In this document: piece by piece, positions 39,423-47,839 of the stretch | How positions within the stretch are numbered: position 1 is the first letter of the stretch | How the letters are laid out: every line of letters begins with the position of its first letter | Assembly: GCF_002797895.1 (NCBI RefSeq) | Contig: NZ_PGES01000001.1 | Coordinates: forward strand, 4,650,001-4,714,000 | Direction: 5' to 3' | Source: Janthinobacterium sp. 67 | GTDB taxonomy: Bacteria; Pseudomonadota; Gammaproteobacteria; Burkholderiales; Burkholderiaceae_D | DNA length: 64,000 bases | The notes under the pieces: generated by a model | Database searches by the model: none | Seen by the model: the letters and a program-made list of their open reading frames with translations, nothing else | Told to the model about the DNA's origin: nothing | Made by a program: the position numbers and the translations under genes

Positions 39423-39869
39423 ATGGTGTATGACCGTATCAAACAACAGATGATGGACACCTTGCCCTTCGTGCGGCTGCTGGGGATCAGCATCGACGAC
39501 ATCGGCGCCGGCACCTCGAAGGTGTCGATGCCGGAAGATCCCAAACTGAATAATCACCTGGGCACGCAGCATGCGGGCGCCTTGTTTACCCTGGCCGAAA
39601 CGGCTTCCGGCGCGGCCATGGCTGGCGGCTTCGCCGAGCTGATACTGGGCTTGCGCCCGGTGGCCAAGGAGTCGCGCATCCAGTACCAGAAGGTGGCCCG
39701 GGGCGCGACACGCGCCGAAGGCCGGGTACCGGGCGACCTGGCTGCCTTGAAGGCGCAGCTGGCGCAGGACGGCAAAGTGGCGTTTCCCGTGGAAGTCGAC
39801 ATTTTCGACTCCGAAGGCACGCTGGCGGCACAGGTGACGGTGGACTGGTATTTGTCGCAGAAGCGATAG
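39423..39869 (+). CDS. Hotdog-fold thioesterase-like protein (DUF4442/PaaI type)
   Basis: A hotdog-fold protein of 148 residues with the motif NNHLGTQHAGALFTLAETASG, typical of PaaI/DUF4442 acyl-CoA thioesterases. The ATG at 39423 has GAGG just upstream; an in-frame ATG at 39372 would add 17 mostly hydrophobic residues and is possible. It sits inside the beta-oxidation operon, where it could clear stalled acyl-CoA esters. Confidence 0.8.
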   Translation: MVYDRIKQQMMDTLPFVRLLGISIDDIGAGTSKVSMPEDPKLNNHLGTQHAGALFTLAETASGAAMAGGFAELILGLRPVAKESRIQYQKVARGATRAEGRVPGDLAALKAQLAQDGKVAFPVEVDIFDSEGTLAAQVTVDWYLSQKR

Positions 39870-39929
39870 GCCAGCATCCCGGACATTCGACAGAACACGA
39901 ACCTCGTTCAACATCTTTGAAAGCATAAA

Positions 39930-41126
39930 ATGAGCAAACAACTTCAAGACGCTTACATCGTCTCTGCAACCCGCACCCCGATCGGCAAGGCGCCGCGCGG
40001 CATGTTCAAGAACACCCGCCCGGACGACCTGCTGGTGCGCGTGCTGCAATCGGCCCTGGCGCAAGCGCCTGGCCTCGACCCGGCGCTGATCACCGACGCC
40101 ATCATCGGCTGCTCGTTCCCGGAAGCGGAGCAGGGCTTCAACATCGCGCGTAACTCGGTGCTGCTGGCCGGCTTGCCGAAAACCGTGGGCGGCGTCACCG
40201 TCAACCGTTACTGCGCTTCGGGCATCACGGCCATCGCCATGGCCGCCGACCGCATCCGCGTGGGCGAAGCCGACGTTATGATCGCGGGCGGCATCGAATC
40301 GATGTCGATGGTGCCGATGATGGGCCACCACCCATCGATGAACCTGGACATGTTCAGCGACGAGAACATCGGCATGGCTTACGGCATGGGCCTGACGGCC
40401 GAGAAAGTGGCGCAGCAATGGAAAGTGTCGCGCGAACAGCAGGACGCGTTCTCCGTTGAATCGCACCGCCGCGCCATCGCCGCGCAGCAAGCCGGTTTCT
40501 TCAAGGCGGAAACGACGCCCGTGGAAATCATCACGCGCACGCCGAACCTGGCGACCGGCCAAGTCGATGTAACGCGCCGCACCGTCGACACGGACGAAGG
40601 CGCGCGCGCCGATTCGTCGATGGAGTCGCTGGCAAAATTGAAGCCTGTCTTCGCCGCCAAGGGTTCCGTCACGGCCGCCAACAGCTCGCAGATGTCCGAC
40701 GGCGCCGGTGCGCTCTTGATCGTCAGCGAAAAAATCCTGCGCGAGCACAACCTGACTCCGCTGGCGAAATTCTCCTCGTTCGCCGTGCGCGGCGTGCCGC
40801 CGGAAATCATGGGCATCGGCCCTAAATTCGCGATTCCTGCAGCGTGCGCCGCCGCCGGCATCACGCAAGACCAGCTGGACTGGATCGAGCTGAACGAAGC
40901 GTTTGCCGCGCAAGCCCTGGCCGTCATCGGCGACCTGGGCCTGGACCCATCGAAGGTCAACCCGATGGGCGGCGCGATCGCCCTGGGCCACCCGCTGGGC
41001 GCGACCGGCGCCATCCGCGCCGCTACCGTGATCCACGCACTGCAGCGCACCAAGCAGAAGTACGGCATGGTCACGATGTGCGTGGGCGCAGGCATGGGCG
41101 CAGCCGGAATCTTTGAACGCGTTTAA
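39930..41126 (+). CDS. Acetyl-CoA C-acyltransferase (thiolase, FadA type)
   Basis: The 398-residue thiolase has nucleophilic Cys95 in NRYCASGITA, the His of GGAIALGHPLGATGA, the NEAFAAQALAV motif, and the second Cys in MCVGAGMGAAG. It cleaves 3-ketoacyl-CoA, the last step of the cycle encoded by this operon. A terminator follows within 30 bases. Confidence 0.94.
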   Translation: MSKQLQDAYIVSATRTPIGKAPRGMFKNTRPDDLLVRVLQSALAQAPGLDPALITDAIIGCSFPEAEQGFNIARNSVLLAGLPKTVGGVTVNRYCASGITAIAMAADRIRVGEADVMIAGGIESMSMVPMMGHHPSMNLDMFSDENIGMAYGMGLTAEKVAQQWKVSREQQDAFSVESHRRAIAAQQAGFFKAETTPVEIITRTPNLATGQVDVTRRTVDTDEGARADSSMESLAKLKPVFAAKGSVTAANSSQMSDGAGALLIVSEKILREHNLTPLAKFSSFAVRGVPPEIMGIGPKFAIPAACAAAGITQDQLDWIELNEAFAAQALAVIGDLGLDPSKVNPMGGAIALGHPLGATGAIRAATVIHALQRTKQKYGMVTMCVGAGMGAAGIFERV

Positions 41127-41151
41127 GTTCGAGGGACTAAAGTAATAAAAC

Positions 41152-41190
41152 AGGGCGCTGCGGGATTACCCCGGCGCCCTTTATCTTTTT
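41152..41190 (+). terminator. Intrinsic terminator after the thiolase gene
   Basis: Stem AGGGCGC (41152-41158) / GCGCCCT (41174-41180) with an inner GGG/CCC pairing, followed by a T-rich run (TTATCTTTTT). The ribosome binding site of the next gene begins immediately after. Confidence 0.85.
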
Positions 41191-41199
41191 GGAGACGAC

Positions 41200-41979
41200 A
41201 TGGATATTTTGTGCAGCAAGAGCGAGGGCATTCTGACCCTGGAATTCAACCGCCTGGAACGCAAGAATGCGATCACGGGCGCCATGTACCAGACCCTGGC
41301 CGATGCGCTGGTGGCGGCCGAGACGGACGATGCGGTGCGCGCCATCCTGATCTGCGGCAAGCGCGAGATTTTCACGGCCGGTAACGACCTCGATGACTTC
41401 ATGAAGACGGCGCGCCCGAAGGACGGCTCGCTCGACCATGACCGTCCCGTGTTCCAGTTCATGCGCGCCCTGTACGGCAGCAGCAAGCCCGTGGTGGCGG
41501 CCGTTTCCGGCCCGGCCATCGGCATCGGCACGACCTTGCTGATGCACTGCGACCTCGTCTATGCGGCAGACAACGCCAGCTTCTCGATGCCGTTCACGCA
41601 GCTGGGTCTGTGCCCGGAATTCGGCTCCAGCCTGCTGCTTACGCAACTGGCCGGCTACCCGCGCGCGGCGGAAAAACTGATGCTGGGCGAAGCGTTCCCG
41701 GCCAGCGAAGCTTTGGAGATGGGCCTGGTCTCGAAAGTCGTGCCCCTGTACGACTTGATGACGTACGCGCAAGGCCAGGCCGCCAAGCTGGTGGCCCTGC
41801 CGGCCGCCTCGATCCGCGCCACCAAGCGATTGATGAAGCACAGCCGCATGGAGCCGATGAAGGCGGCCATCGCCGAGGAAAACAAACTGTTCAGCGCCAT
41901 GCTGGGCGGCGCCGAAGCGAAGGAAGCGTTTACGGCCTTCTTTGAAAAGCGGAAGCCGGATTTCAAACAGTTTGCATAA
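41200..41979 (+). CDS. Enoyl-CoA hydratase/isomerase
   Basis: The 259-residue crotonase-family protein has the oxyanion-hole motifs FTAGNDLDDF and GPAIGIGTTLLMHCDL. GGAG lies at 41191-41194. It trails the beta-oxidation operon behind a terminator, so its expression may be lower or separate. The usual second catalytic Glu of hydratases is not obvious, so an isomerase-like activity is possible. Confidence 0.85.
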   Translation: MDILCSKSEGILTLEFNRLERKNAITGAMYQTLADALVAAETDDAVRAILICGKREIFTAGNDLDDFMKTARPKDGSLDHDRPVFQFMRALYGSSKPVVAAVSGPAIGIGTTLLMHCDLVYAADNASFSMPFTQLGLCPEFGSSLLLTQLAGYPRAAEKLMLGEAFPASEALEMGLVSKVVPLYDLMTYAQGQAAKLVALPAASIRATKRLMKHSRMEPMKAAIAEENKLFSAMLGGAEAKEAFTAFFEKRKPDFKQFA

Positions 41980-42120
41980 GGCGGGGCCTGACATCTCGTC
42001 GGGCCCGGCACCATCTGATTTGGACATGACGATCGGCGATGAGAGTGCGGTGGCCGGTGCCGCCGCAACGCATTGAATGGATTTTTTCTCAGCCTCCGAC
42101 CTGCGTAGGAGGATGTGCCT

Positions 42121-43062
42121 TCAGCGAGGGATGGAAGCGGCCAATTCCGAGCTCTCCAGGAAGAATGCGCGGTTATCAGCGAGTTTCTCGATCATGAAGT
42201 CAATAAAAGTCCTCACCCGCAGAGACTGTTCCGCCCGGTGCCCATAGTAGATATAGATGGCGCCGCACTGGCTGACATGCTGCATGAGCAAGGGCACGAG
42301 CCGGCCGCTACGGATATGCGGCATGGCCTCGAAACTCCCTAGCTGTCCGATGCCAAGACCCGACAACACCGCCCGTGTCTCCATCGCGGTGTCATTCACG
42401 CAAATGACGGCCGGTATGTCCCGATGCACAATCTCGTCGCCGATCTGGAACTGCCATTGGGCGACCTTGCCCGTATTTGCCCACCGATAGCCAGTGCAGC
42501 TGTGCTGGCTCAGTTCGTCTATCGTTTGAGGAGCGCCGTGGCGTTCGATGTAGTCCGGCGAAGCACAAACGATCAACTGAATGGGCACGAGCCGCCGCGC
42601 AATCGACCCTCCCGAGGGCGGCGGCCCACCCCGGAAACCGACATCGGCGCGTCCGCTCACCAGGTCGGTGAACTGGTCATCGAGCTCGATGTCGAGCTGC
42701 ACTTTGGGATGGGACTGGTGGAATAATTCGAAAAATTGCCAAAGCACGGACAGCCCCAGCGACTGGGGAGCGTTGATGCGCAATATCCCGTTTACTTCTT
42801 CCTTGGACCGGCGCGCTTCGTCCAGAGACGACGACAGTATGGCCAGTGCCGGTTTCACGCTGTCGAACAGGCGCTGGCCTTCTTCCGTCAAACTCAGCTT
42901 GCGCGTGGTCCGGTGGAACAGGCGCACGCCAAGTGATTTTTCCAGCTGGATCACCGATTGGCTGGCCGCCTGGGGCGAGATGCCCTGGTCGATGGCCGCG
43001 CGCCGCAAACTGCCCAGCGTTGCCGTGCGGACGAAGACGGTAATGGCGCGGATATCGTTCAT
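42121..43062 (-). CDS. LysR-family transcriptional regulator
   Basis: The 313-residue protein has an N-terminal winged helix (residues 1-60; GISPQAASQSVIQLEKSLGVRL) and a C-terminal ligand domain with GRADVGFRGG. It is divergent from an SDR gene 110 bases away, the usual layout for a LysR regulator and its target. The ligand is unknown. Confidence 0.9.
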   Translation of the reverse strand: MNDIRAITVFVRTATLGSLRRAAIDQGISPQAASQSVIQLEKSLGVRLFHRTTRKLSLTEEGQRLFDSVKPALAILSSSLDEARRSKEEVNGILRINAPQSLGLSVLWQFFELFHQSHPKVQLDIELDDQFTDLVSGRADVGFRGGPPPSGGSIARRLVPIQLIVCASPDYIERHGAPQTIDELSQHSCTGYRWANTGKVAQWQFQIGDEIVHRDIPAVICVNDTAMETRAVLSGLGIGQLGSFEAMPHIRSGRLVPLLMQHVSQCGAIYIYYGHRAEQSLRVRTFIDFMIEKLADNRAFFLESSELAASIPR

Positions 43063-43172
43063 GGAACAATGATGATTAGCAAGTTTTAGTTGATTATCAT
43101 TCTAGCATTTGACCACTAGTTCATGCCAATTTTTGCTTCTATCATTCGCCCTTTAAGCACCTCGGGAGCAGA
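43063..43172. promoter_or_regulatory. Divergent control region between LysR and SDR genes
   Basis: The 110-base AT-rich gap contains ATGAT at 43072-43076 and ATCAT at 43096-43100, a spaced inverted repeat that could be part of a LysR binding site. No strong promoter pair is clear. Regulation of the SDR gene by the LysR protein is inferred from layout. Confidence 0.4.
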
Positions 43173-44033
43173 ATGATGAAGAACGTTCAACAGCACGAAT
43201 TCAAGCGCGTCTGGTTGATCACCGGTGCATCCAGGGGCATCGGCGCATTGATTGCAGAGGCGGCACTGGCGGACGGCAATGCGGTGGTCGCAACCGGGCG
43301 TAACGCGGCAGCGGTCGTCGAGCGGCTCGGCACGTGCGCCGCGTTGCTGCCGCTTGCCCTCGACGTGACGAATGAGGAGCAAATCAGGCTGGGCGTGCGC
43401 GTTGCGCTGGAACATTTTGGGCGTATTGACGTGCTCGTCAATAATGCGGGCTTTGGTCTGCTGGCTGCCGTGGAAGAGTCTGGCGATGCGGATGTGAGAC
43501 GGATGTTTGACACGAATGTCTTCGGCTTGCTGAACGTAACGCGCGCCGTGCTGCCCACAATGCGGGCGCAGCGTTCCGGTCACGTGATCAATATTTCATC
43601 GATCGGCGGCTATCAGGCCGCGGCAGGTTTCGGGGTGTATTCATCGACAAAATTTGCCGTCGAAGGCATCACGGAAGCCATGCATACCGAACTCAAGCCA
43701 CTGGGCATTCACGCCACCGTCGTTGAACCAGGTTATTTCCGCACCGACTTCCTCGATGCCTCGTCGCTGCTCGTAGCGCCCGATGAAATTGGCGATTACG
43801 CGGCGACTTCGGGCGCCGTGCGCAGACAAGCGTTAGCGCTGAACCACAATCAGCCCGGTGATCCCCAAAAATTGGCGGCCGCGATGCTCCGCGTCGTAGA
43901 CGCGCCCAATCCGCCACTGCGTCTTCCCATGGGCACTGACACGCTGGCTGCGATTGCCGCAAAAAACGCCTTTGTGGCACAGGAAATGGAGGCGTGGCGC
44001 GACCTCTCCGCATCGACGGATTTTCCCGCCTGA
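43173..44033 (+). CDS. Short-chain dehydrogenase/reductase
   Basis: The 286-residue classical SDR has the cofactor motif TGASRGIG near residues 18-25, NNAG in VLVNNAGFG, the catalytic Ser in INISSIGG, and YSSTK (YxxxK). An Arg after the glycine motif region favours NADP(H). GGGAGCAG precedes the ATG. The substrate is unknown; the divergent LysR gene probably controls it. Confidence 0.9.
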   Translation: MMKNVQQHEFKRVWLITGASRGIGALIAEAALADGNAVVATGRNAAAVVERLGTCAALLPLALDVTNEEQIRLGVRVALEHFGRIDVLVNNAGFGLLAAVEESGDADVRRMFDTNVFGLLNVTRAVLPTMRAQRSGHVINISSIGGYQAAAGFGVYSSTKFAVEGITEAMHTELKPLGIHATVVEPGYFRTDFLDASSLLVAPDEIGDYAATSGAVRRQALALNHNQPGDPQKLAAAMLRVVDAPNPPLRLPMGTDTLAAIAAKNAFVAQEMEAWRDLSASTDFPA

Positions 44034-44146
44034 CAGAGCCCGAGCGTGGGGGCCATGCCTGAATTTGCCCATATAAGCGATTCGCAGCTGCATCACCCCG
44101 ATTCTTGAAACCATGATTGATATCGTTCGCTGGCAAGGAATAAAGC

Positions 44147-45397
44147 ATGAGCGCACCTGATTCTGTTGGCAAAGTTCTGCACCATCACATACGGCGGATG
44201 TCAGGACGCGATCCGCACGAGCTGCACCGTGTCGCATCGTCCCTGGAATTGTTATTCGACCTGACTTTCGTCACATGCTTTGCGTTTGCCGCTGCACAGT
44301 TCGCACACGCAATCGCGGCAGGCCATTACGCCAGCGCGCTCATCGGATTTGGCTTTTCGAGCCTGTGTATCTGCTGGGCCTGGTTCAATTTCACGTGGTT
44401 TGCATCGGCCTACGACACTGACGACTGGATTTTTCGCATCACGACGATGGTACAGATGACGGGTGTGCTGGTGCTGGCGGTCGGTTTGCCGCGCCTGTTC
44501 TCCTCGCTCGAACAGGGCCAGCAGCTCGATAACTCGGTGATGGTACTTGGCTACGTGATCATGCGCGCGGCGATGATATGTCAATGGTTGCGGGCAGCGA
44601 GGCAAGACTTTGCACGGCGCCGCGCGTGCCTCACCTATGCCGCTGCCATTGCGATGGCACAGATAGGCTGGATAGCGATTATTCTTTTCCCTTTCTCGAT
44701 GGGCGTGACCATTGTCCTCGTTGTCCTCTGGTTTCTCATCGAGTTCGCCGGCCCCGTGCTGGCGGAGCGCAAGGATGGCGGTACGCCCTGGCACGCGGAG
44801 CACATTGCCGAACGTTACAGCCTGTTCGCCATCCTTGCCTTGGGTGAGGGACTGGTCGGGACGGTCGCGACCTTGTCCGCCGAAATAGAGCACCAGGGCT
44901 GGACACTGGAAACGGCGCTCGCCTGTATTGCAGGCGTCGGACTGACCTTTGGCATGTGGTGGGTGTACTCCATTCTGCCGTCGGCGAATGTGCTGCACGT
45001 GCATCGCTCGCGCGCTTTCATCTGGAGCTATGGGCAGATACTGATCATTGCATCTATTGTGGCAACGGGGGCTGGCCTTGACGTCGCGGCGAACCTGATT
45101 GAAAACAAGGCCCATATCGGCACACTCCCGGCCCTGCTCGCCACTGCGATTCCCGTGGCCCTTTTCCTCGCCTTGATTTATGCGCTCCACTATTTTCTTG
45201 TGCGCCGCTACGACCAACTGCATATGTGGCTTTTGCTTGCAACAGCTGCCGTCATCGCGACGGCGGTCATGGCGGCGACCTTTGGCGCGAATATCGTTGA
45301 ATGTCTCGGTATTCTGCTCTTTGCACCGGTCATCACGGTCGTCGGCTATGAGGTACTGGGACATCGTCACCAGAACGAAATGCTCACGCGCCGCTAA
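44147..45397 (+). CDS. Low-temperature-requirement A (LtrA)-family membrane protein
   Basis: The 416-residue protein has about ten hydrophobic segments and the LtrA signature LELLFDLTFVTCFAFAAAQFA near residues 33-53, plus AERYSLFAILALGEG. The family was named from Listeria growth at low temperature; its transport role is not established. AAGGAA precedes the ATG. It stands between the SDR gene and the HdeD-like fusion gene. Confidence 0.85.
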   Translation: MSAPDSVGKVLHHHIRRMSGRDPHELHRVASSLELLFDLTFVTCFAFAAAQFAHAIAAGHYASALIGFGFSSLCICWAWFNFTWFASAYDTDDWIFRITTMVQMTGVLVLAVGLPRLFSSLEQGQQLDNSVMVLGYVIMRAAMICQWLRAARQDFARRRACLTYAAAIAMAQIGWIAIILFPFSMGVTIVLVVLWFLIEFAGPVLAERKDGGTPWHAEHIAERYSLFAILALGEGLVGTVATLSAEIEHQGWTLETALACIAGVGLTFGMWWVYSILPSANVLHVHRSRAFIWSYGQILIIASIVATGAGLDVAANLIENKAHIGTLPALLATAIPVALFLALIYALHYFLVRRYDQLHMWLLLATAAVIATAVMAATFGANIVECLGILLFAPVITVVGYEVLGHRHQNEMLTRR

Positions 45398-45645
45398 TGC
45401 GCGACGCAGTGGGTGAAGCGATTGCAGGCTGTTGATACGGCTGCCGGCAAGCAAACCTGACATTTTTATCTTTTATGATACTTTTCTGAAGAATTTCATT
45501 TTTACGCTCATTCATTCATTGATTACGACAATTGTCATTCTCAAATGACGGGATAGTCCGTGGCCATACGCTTTCACAGCCATGACGGCCGGTCAATGCG
45601 TATTGTTCGAGTATTGCTGCTGCAGTTAAAACAGGAGGAGCACTC

Positions 45646-47055
45646 ATGATTCGATTGGTGTTGCTGTTATTGGGCGTCGAATATCTACGCAAGCGCTGGC
45701 GCAGTATCCTGTTGATCGGATTGATCTGGCTGCTCGCAGGCCTGGTCATATTTATCGACGCACTCGATAACGCGCTGTACTTCCCGATCAATTTCTTTGC
45801 TTATCTGTTCCTGGCCGAAGGCCTGGCAACACTGGCGGTGGCATGGACCGGTGTCGGCGGCCAGCGCATCCTGCGATACGTGAAAGGCTGCGCCGTGGTG
45901 CTGGCGGCGATGCTGATTTTCGCCGGTCACCACCATGGCAATTTCCTGTTATCGATGATTTTTGGGACGCTGTTTCTCGCCGATGGCCTGATACAGTGCA
46001 TTTCCGCCTACATGGTCCGCTATCGCCGCTGGCGCGTGGCCTTCTCCTGGGGCGTGGCCGAGATTGCGCTGGCAATTTTCTTTTATCAGCCCTACCCGAC
46101 GCATTATGTCGGCACACTGCCGTATTGCCTGGGCTTGTTTTTGATGTTTGGCGGCGCCAACTTGATCGCCCTGGCCGCCCGTGTTCGCCGCATGAACGGC
46201 AATCCGGCCCTGTCGGAATCGCTGCAGCCCGACGTTCAGCCGGATGAGCACCGTGCTTCCGCATTCACGCAAGTGGAGTGGGAAGGCCCTCCCGCGGATC
46301 ATGAACAGGCGCTGACGGTGCATGTCTGGACGCCTTCCGGTTCAGCCAAGTCGCCCACTCAGAATTATCCGATCGTCGACCGCTATATCGCCGCGGTCGA
46401 TGTCAACGGCGTGATCTCCACCGGGCATGCGGCATTGGAGTCGCCGGAGGGTATTTATATCAGCCTGTATCCGAGTGTGGAGATCGACCGTTCGCCCGAC
46501 GATTTCGGGCGCCTGCTGCGCGCCACCCGCGAGAATGACGTACCGGGCGTATTCCAGCCCGATTACGCGACAGAATCGAAGGCATGGTGCCCGTCCACCG
46601 TTCAGGTCCGTATCCGGAATTACGACCCGCGCCAGCTGCAGTCTTTCTGGCGGCAGTATCGCAAGGACGCGACTTACAATCTCACGCATCGTAATTGTTC
46701 CAGTACGGTCGCCCGGGCCCTGGAAGCGGCTATCGATGGCGCCGTTGGCCGTCTGTACGGGGAGCGCGCCGGCTGGAGAGTGTTTTTCCGCATCCTGGCG
46801 ACGCCGGAACTGTGGGTCGCCGCCCAGATCCGCAAGCGTGCGGTGACGATGGCGTGGACGCCCGGGCTGACGCTCGATTATTCCCGAGCGCTCAGCATGC
46901 TGGCCGACCCGCGTCCGTTCGCCTGGTGGAAATTGGCGAGGACCGCCTTCAGCCGGATGGCGCAATTGCGCCGCGAATGGCGCGCCCAGGACCATGGCGC
47001 CACGGATCTTCGCGAGCAGCCCGAGGAAGGCGCCATGCGTGACAAGCGCGCGTAG
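45646..47055 (+). CDS. HdeD/DUF308-like membrane domain fused to a probable papain-like cysteine hydrolase domain
   Basis: The 469-residue protein has about six hydrophobic segments in residues 1-180, similar to HdeD (DUF308) acid-resistance membrane proteins. After a linker (about 181-220) comes a soluble domain carrying His261 in STGHAALES and Cys351 in THRNCSSTVARAL. An early His followed by a Cys in an N-C-S/T motif is the pattern of circularly permuted papain-like (NlpC/P60, PPPDE, LRAT-like) folds. The catalytic assignment is inference from these motifs. AGGAGG at 45633-45638 strongly supports the start. The 248-base upstream gap has a perfect GACAATTGTC palindrome (45527-45536). Confidence 0.7.
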   Translation: MIRLVLLLLGVEYLRKRWRSILLIGLIWLLAGLVIFIDALDNALYFPINFFAYLFLAEGLATLAVAWTGVGGQRILRYVKGCAVVLAAMLIFAGHHHGNFLLSMIFGTLFLADGLIQCISAYMVRYRRWRVAFSWGVAEIALAIFFYQPYPTHYVGTLPYCLGLFLMFGGANLIALAARVRRMNGNPALSESLQPDVQPDEHRASAFTQVEWEGPPADHEQALTVHVWTPSGSAKSPTQNYPIVDRYIAAVDVNGVISTGHAALESPEGIYISLYPSVEIDRSPDDFGRLLRATRENDVPGVFQPDYATESKAWCPSTVQVRIRNYDPRQLQSFWRQYRKDATYNLTHRNCSSTVARALEAAIDGAVGRLYGERAGWRVFFRILATPELWVAAQIRKRAVTMAWTPGLTLDYSRALSMLADPRPFAWWKLARTAFSRMAQLRREWRAQDHGATDLREQPEEGAMRDKRA

Positions 47056-47086
47056 TTCGCCGCCGCTGCATTGAAATAGATGGCCC

Positions 47087-47114
47087 TAGACGACTGGTCT
47101 AATTGTGCTACAAT
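47087..47114 (+). promoter_or_regulatory. NemR-type operator and promoter of the regulator gene
   Basis: The palindrome TAGACGACTGGTCTA (47087-47101) has inverted arms TAGAC/GTCTA. It contains a -35-like TAGACG (47087-47092) placed 16 bases before TACAAT (47109-47114). The predicted start near 47121 lies at the ATG (47122), so the mRNA would be leaderless or nearly so. The operator covers the -35 element, fitting repression. Confidence 0.75.
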
Positions 47115-47121
47115 GCCTCGC

Positions 47122-47739
47122 ATGAAAGCTGAATACACCGACGTGCGCCAGCACATTATCGACCAGGGCAAGGCCATCATCACGCGCAAGGGCTTTGCCG
47201 GCGTGGGGCTGAACGAGATTTTGTCGGCCGCCGACGTGCCCAAGGGTTCGTTCTACCATTACTTCAAGTCCAAGGAGTTGTTTGGCGAGGCAATGCTGGA
47301 AGATTACGTCACCGGCTACCTGGCCGAAATGGAAGGCGTGCTGGGCCAGCCTGGCAAGAACGCGGCGCAGTCGCTGATGGCGTATTGGTCCAGCTGGGCC
47401 AGCTGGACCAGCGAGAGCCTCGATGGCAGCGCTTGCGATTGCCGCTGCCTGGTGGTCAAGCTCAGCAGCGAAGTGGCGGACATGTCGGAACCGATGCGCG
47501 TGGCGCTGCTCGACGGCACCCACCGCATCATCGCCAGGCTGGCCCTGGCCATCGCGCGGGGCAGGGTGGACGATACCCTGCCATCGGTGGCCGATCCGGC
47601 GCAGATGGCCGCCACCTTGTACCAGCTGTGGCTGGGTGCGGCCATGCTGACCAAGCTGCGGCGCGACGCCAGCGCCTTGCAGACGGCCTGGCGTGCGACC
47701 CTGGCGATGTTGCAGCTGCCGCCGGACAGCGACACATAG
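47122..47739 (+). CDS. nemR: NemR-like TetR-family redox/electrophile-sensing repressor
   Basis: The 205-residue TetR protein resembles E. coli NemR along its length: the helix-turn-helix VGLNEILSAADVPKGSFYHYFKSKE and the sensor region RCLVVKLSSEVADMSEPM. Cys109 lines up with NemR Cys106, the residue modified by electrophiles and bleach; two further cysteines (105 and 107) lie next to it, a denser cluster than in E. coli. The ATG at 47122 starts the protein at the usual place; an ATG at 47113 lies inside the -10 box. The target is the adjacent yqhD-like gene, judged by the matching operators. Confidence 0.85.
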   Translation: MKAEYTDVRQHIIDQGKAIITRKGFAGVGLNEILSAADVPKGSFYHYFKSKELFGEAMLEDYVTGYLAEMEGVLGQPGKNAAQSLMAYWSSWASWTSESLDGSACDCRCLVVKLSSEVADMSEPMRVALLDGTHRIIARLALAIARGRVDDTLPSVADPAQMAATLYQLWLGAAMLTKLRRDASALQTAWRATLAMLQLPPDSDT

Positions 47740-47792
47740 GCAGAAAACCAAACAAACAAAGCAAACAAGCGGGCGCACCACGTCCGCGTTTT

Positions 47793-47822
47793 TTGAACCG
47801 CATTCTAGACGACCAGTCTAAT
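47793..47822 (+). promoter_or_regulatory. NemR-type operator within the yqhD promoter
   Basis: TTGAAC (47793-47798) and TCTAAT (47817-47822) form a sigma-70 promoter with an 18-base spacer. The palindrome TAGACGACCAGTCTA (47806-47820) fills the spacer and overlaps the -10. It shares the TAGACGAC/GTCTA pattern with the operator before the regulator gene 720 bases upstream. Confidence 0.78.
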
Positions 47823-47839
47823 AATAAAGGAGCAGCAGT

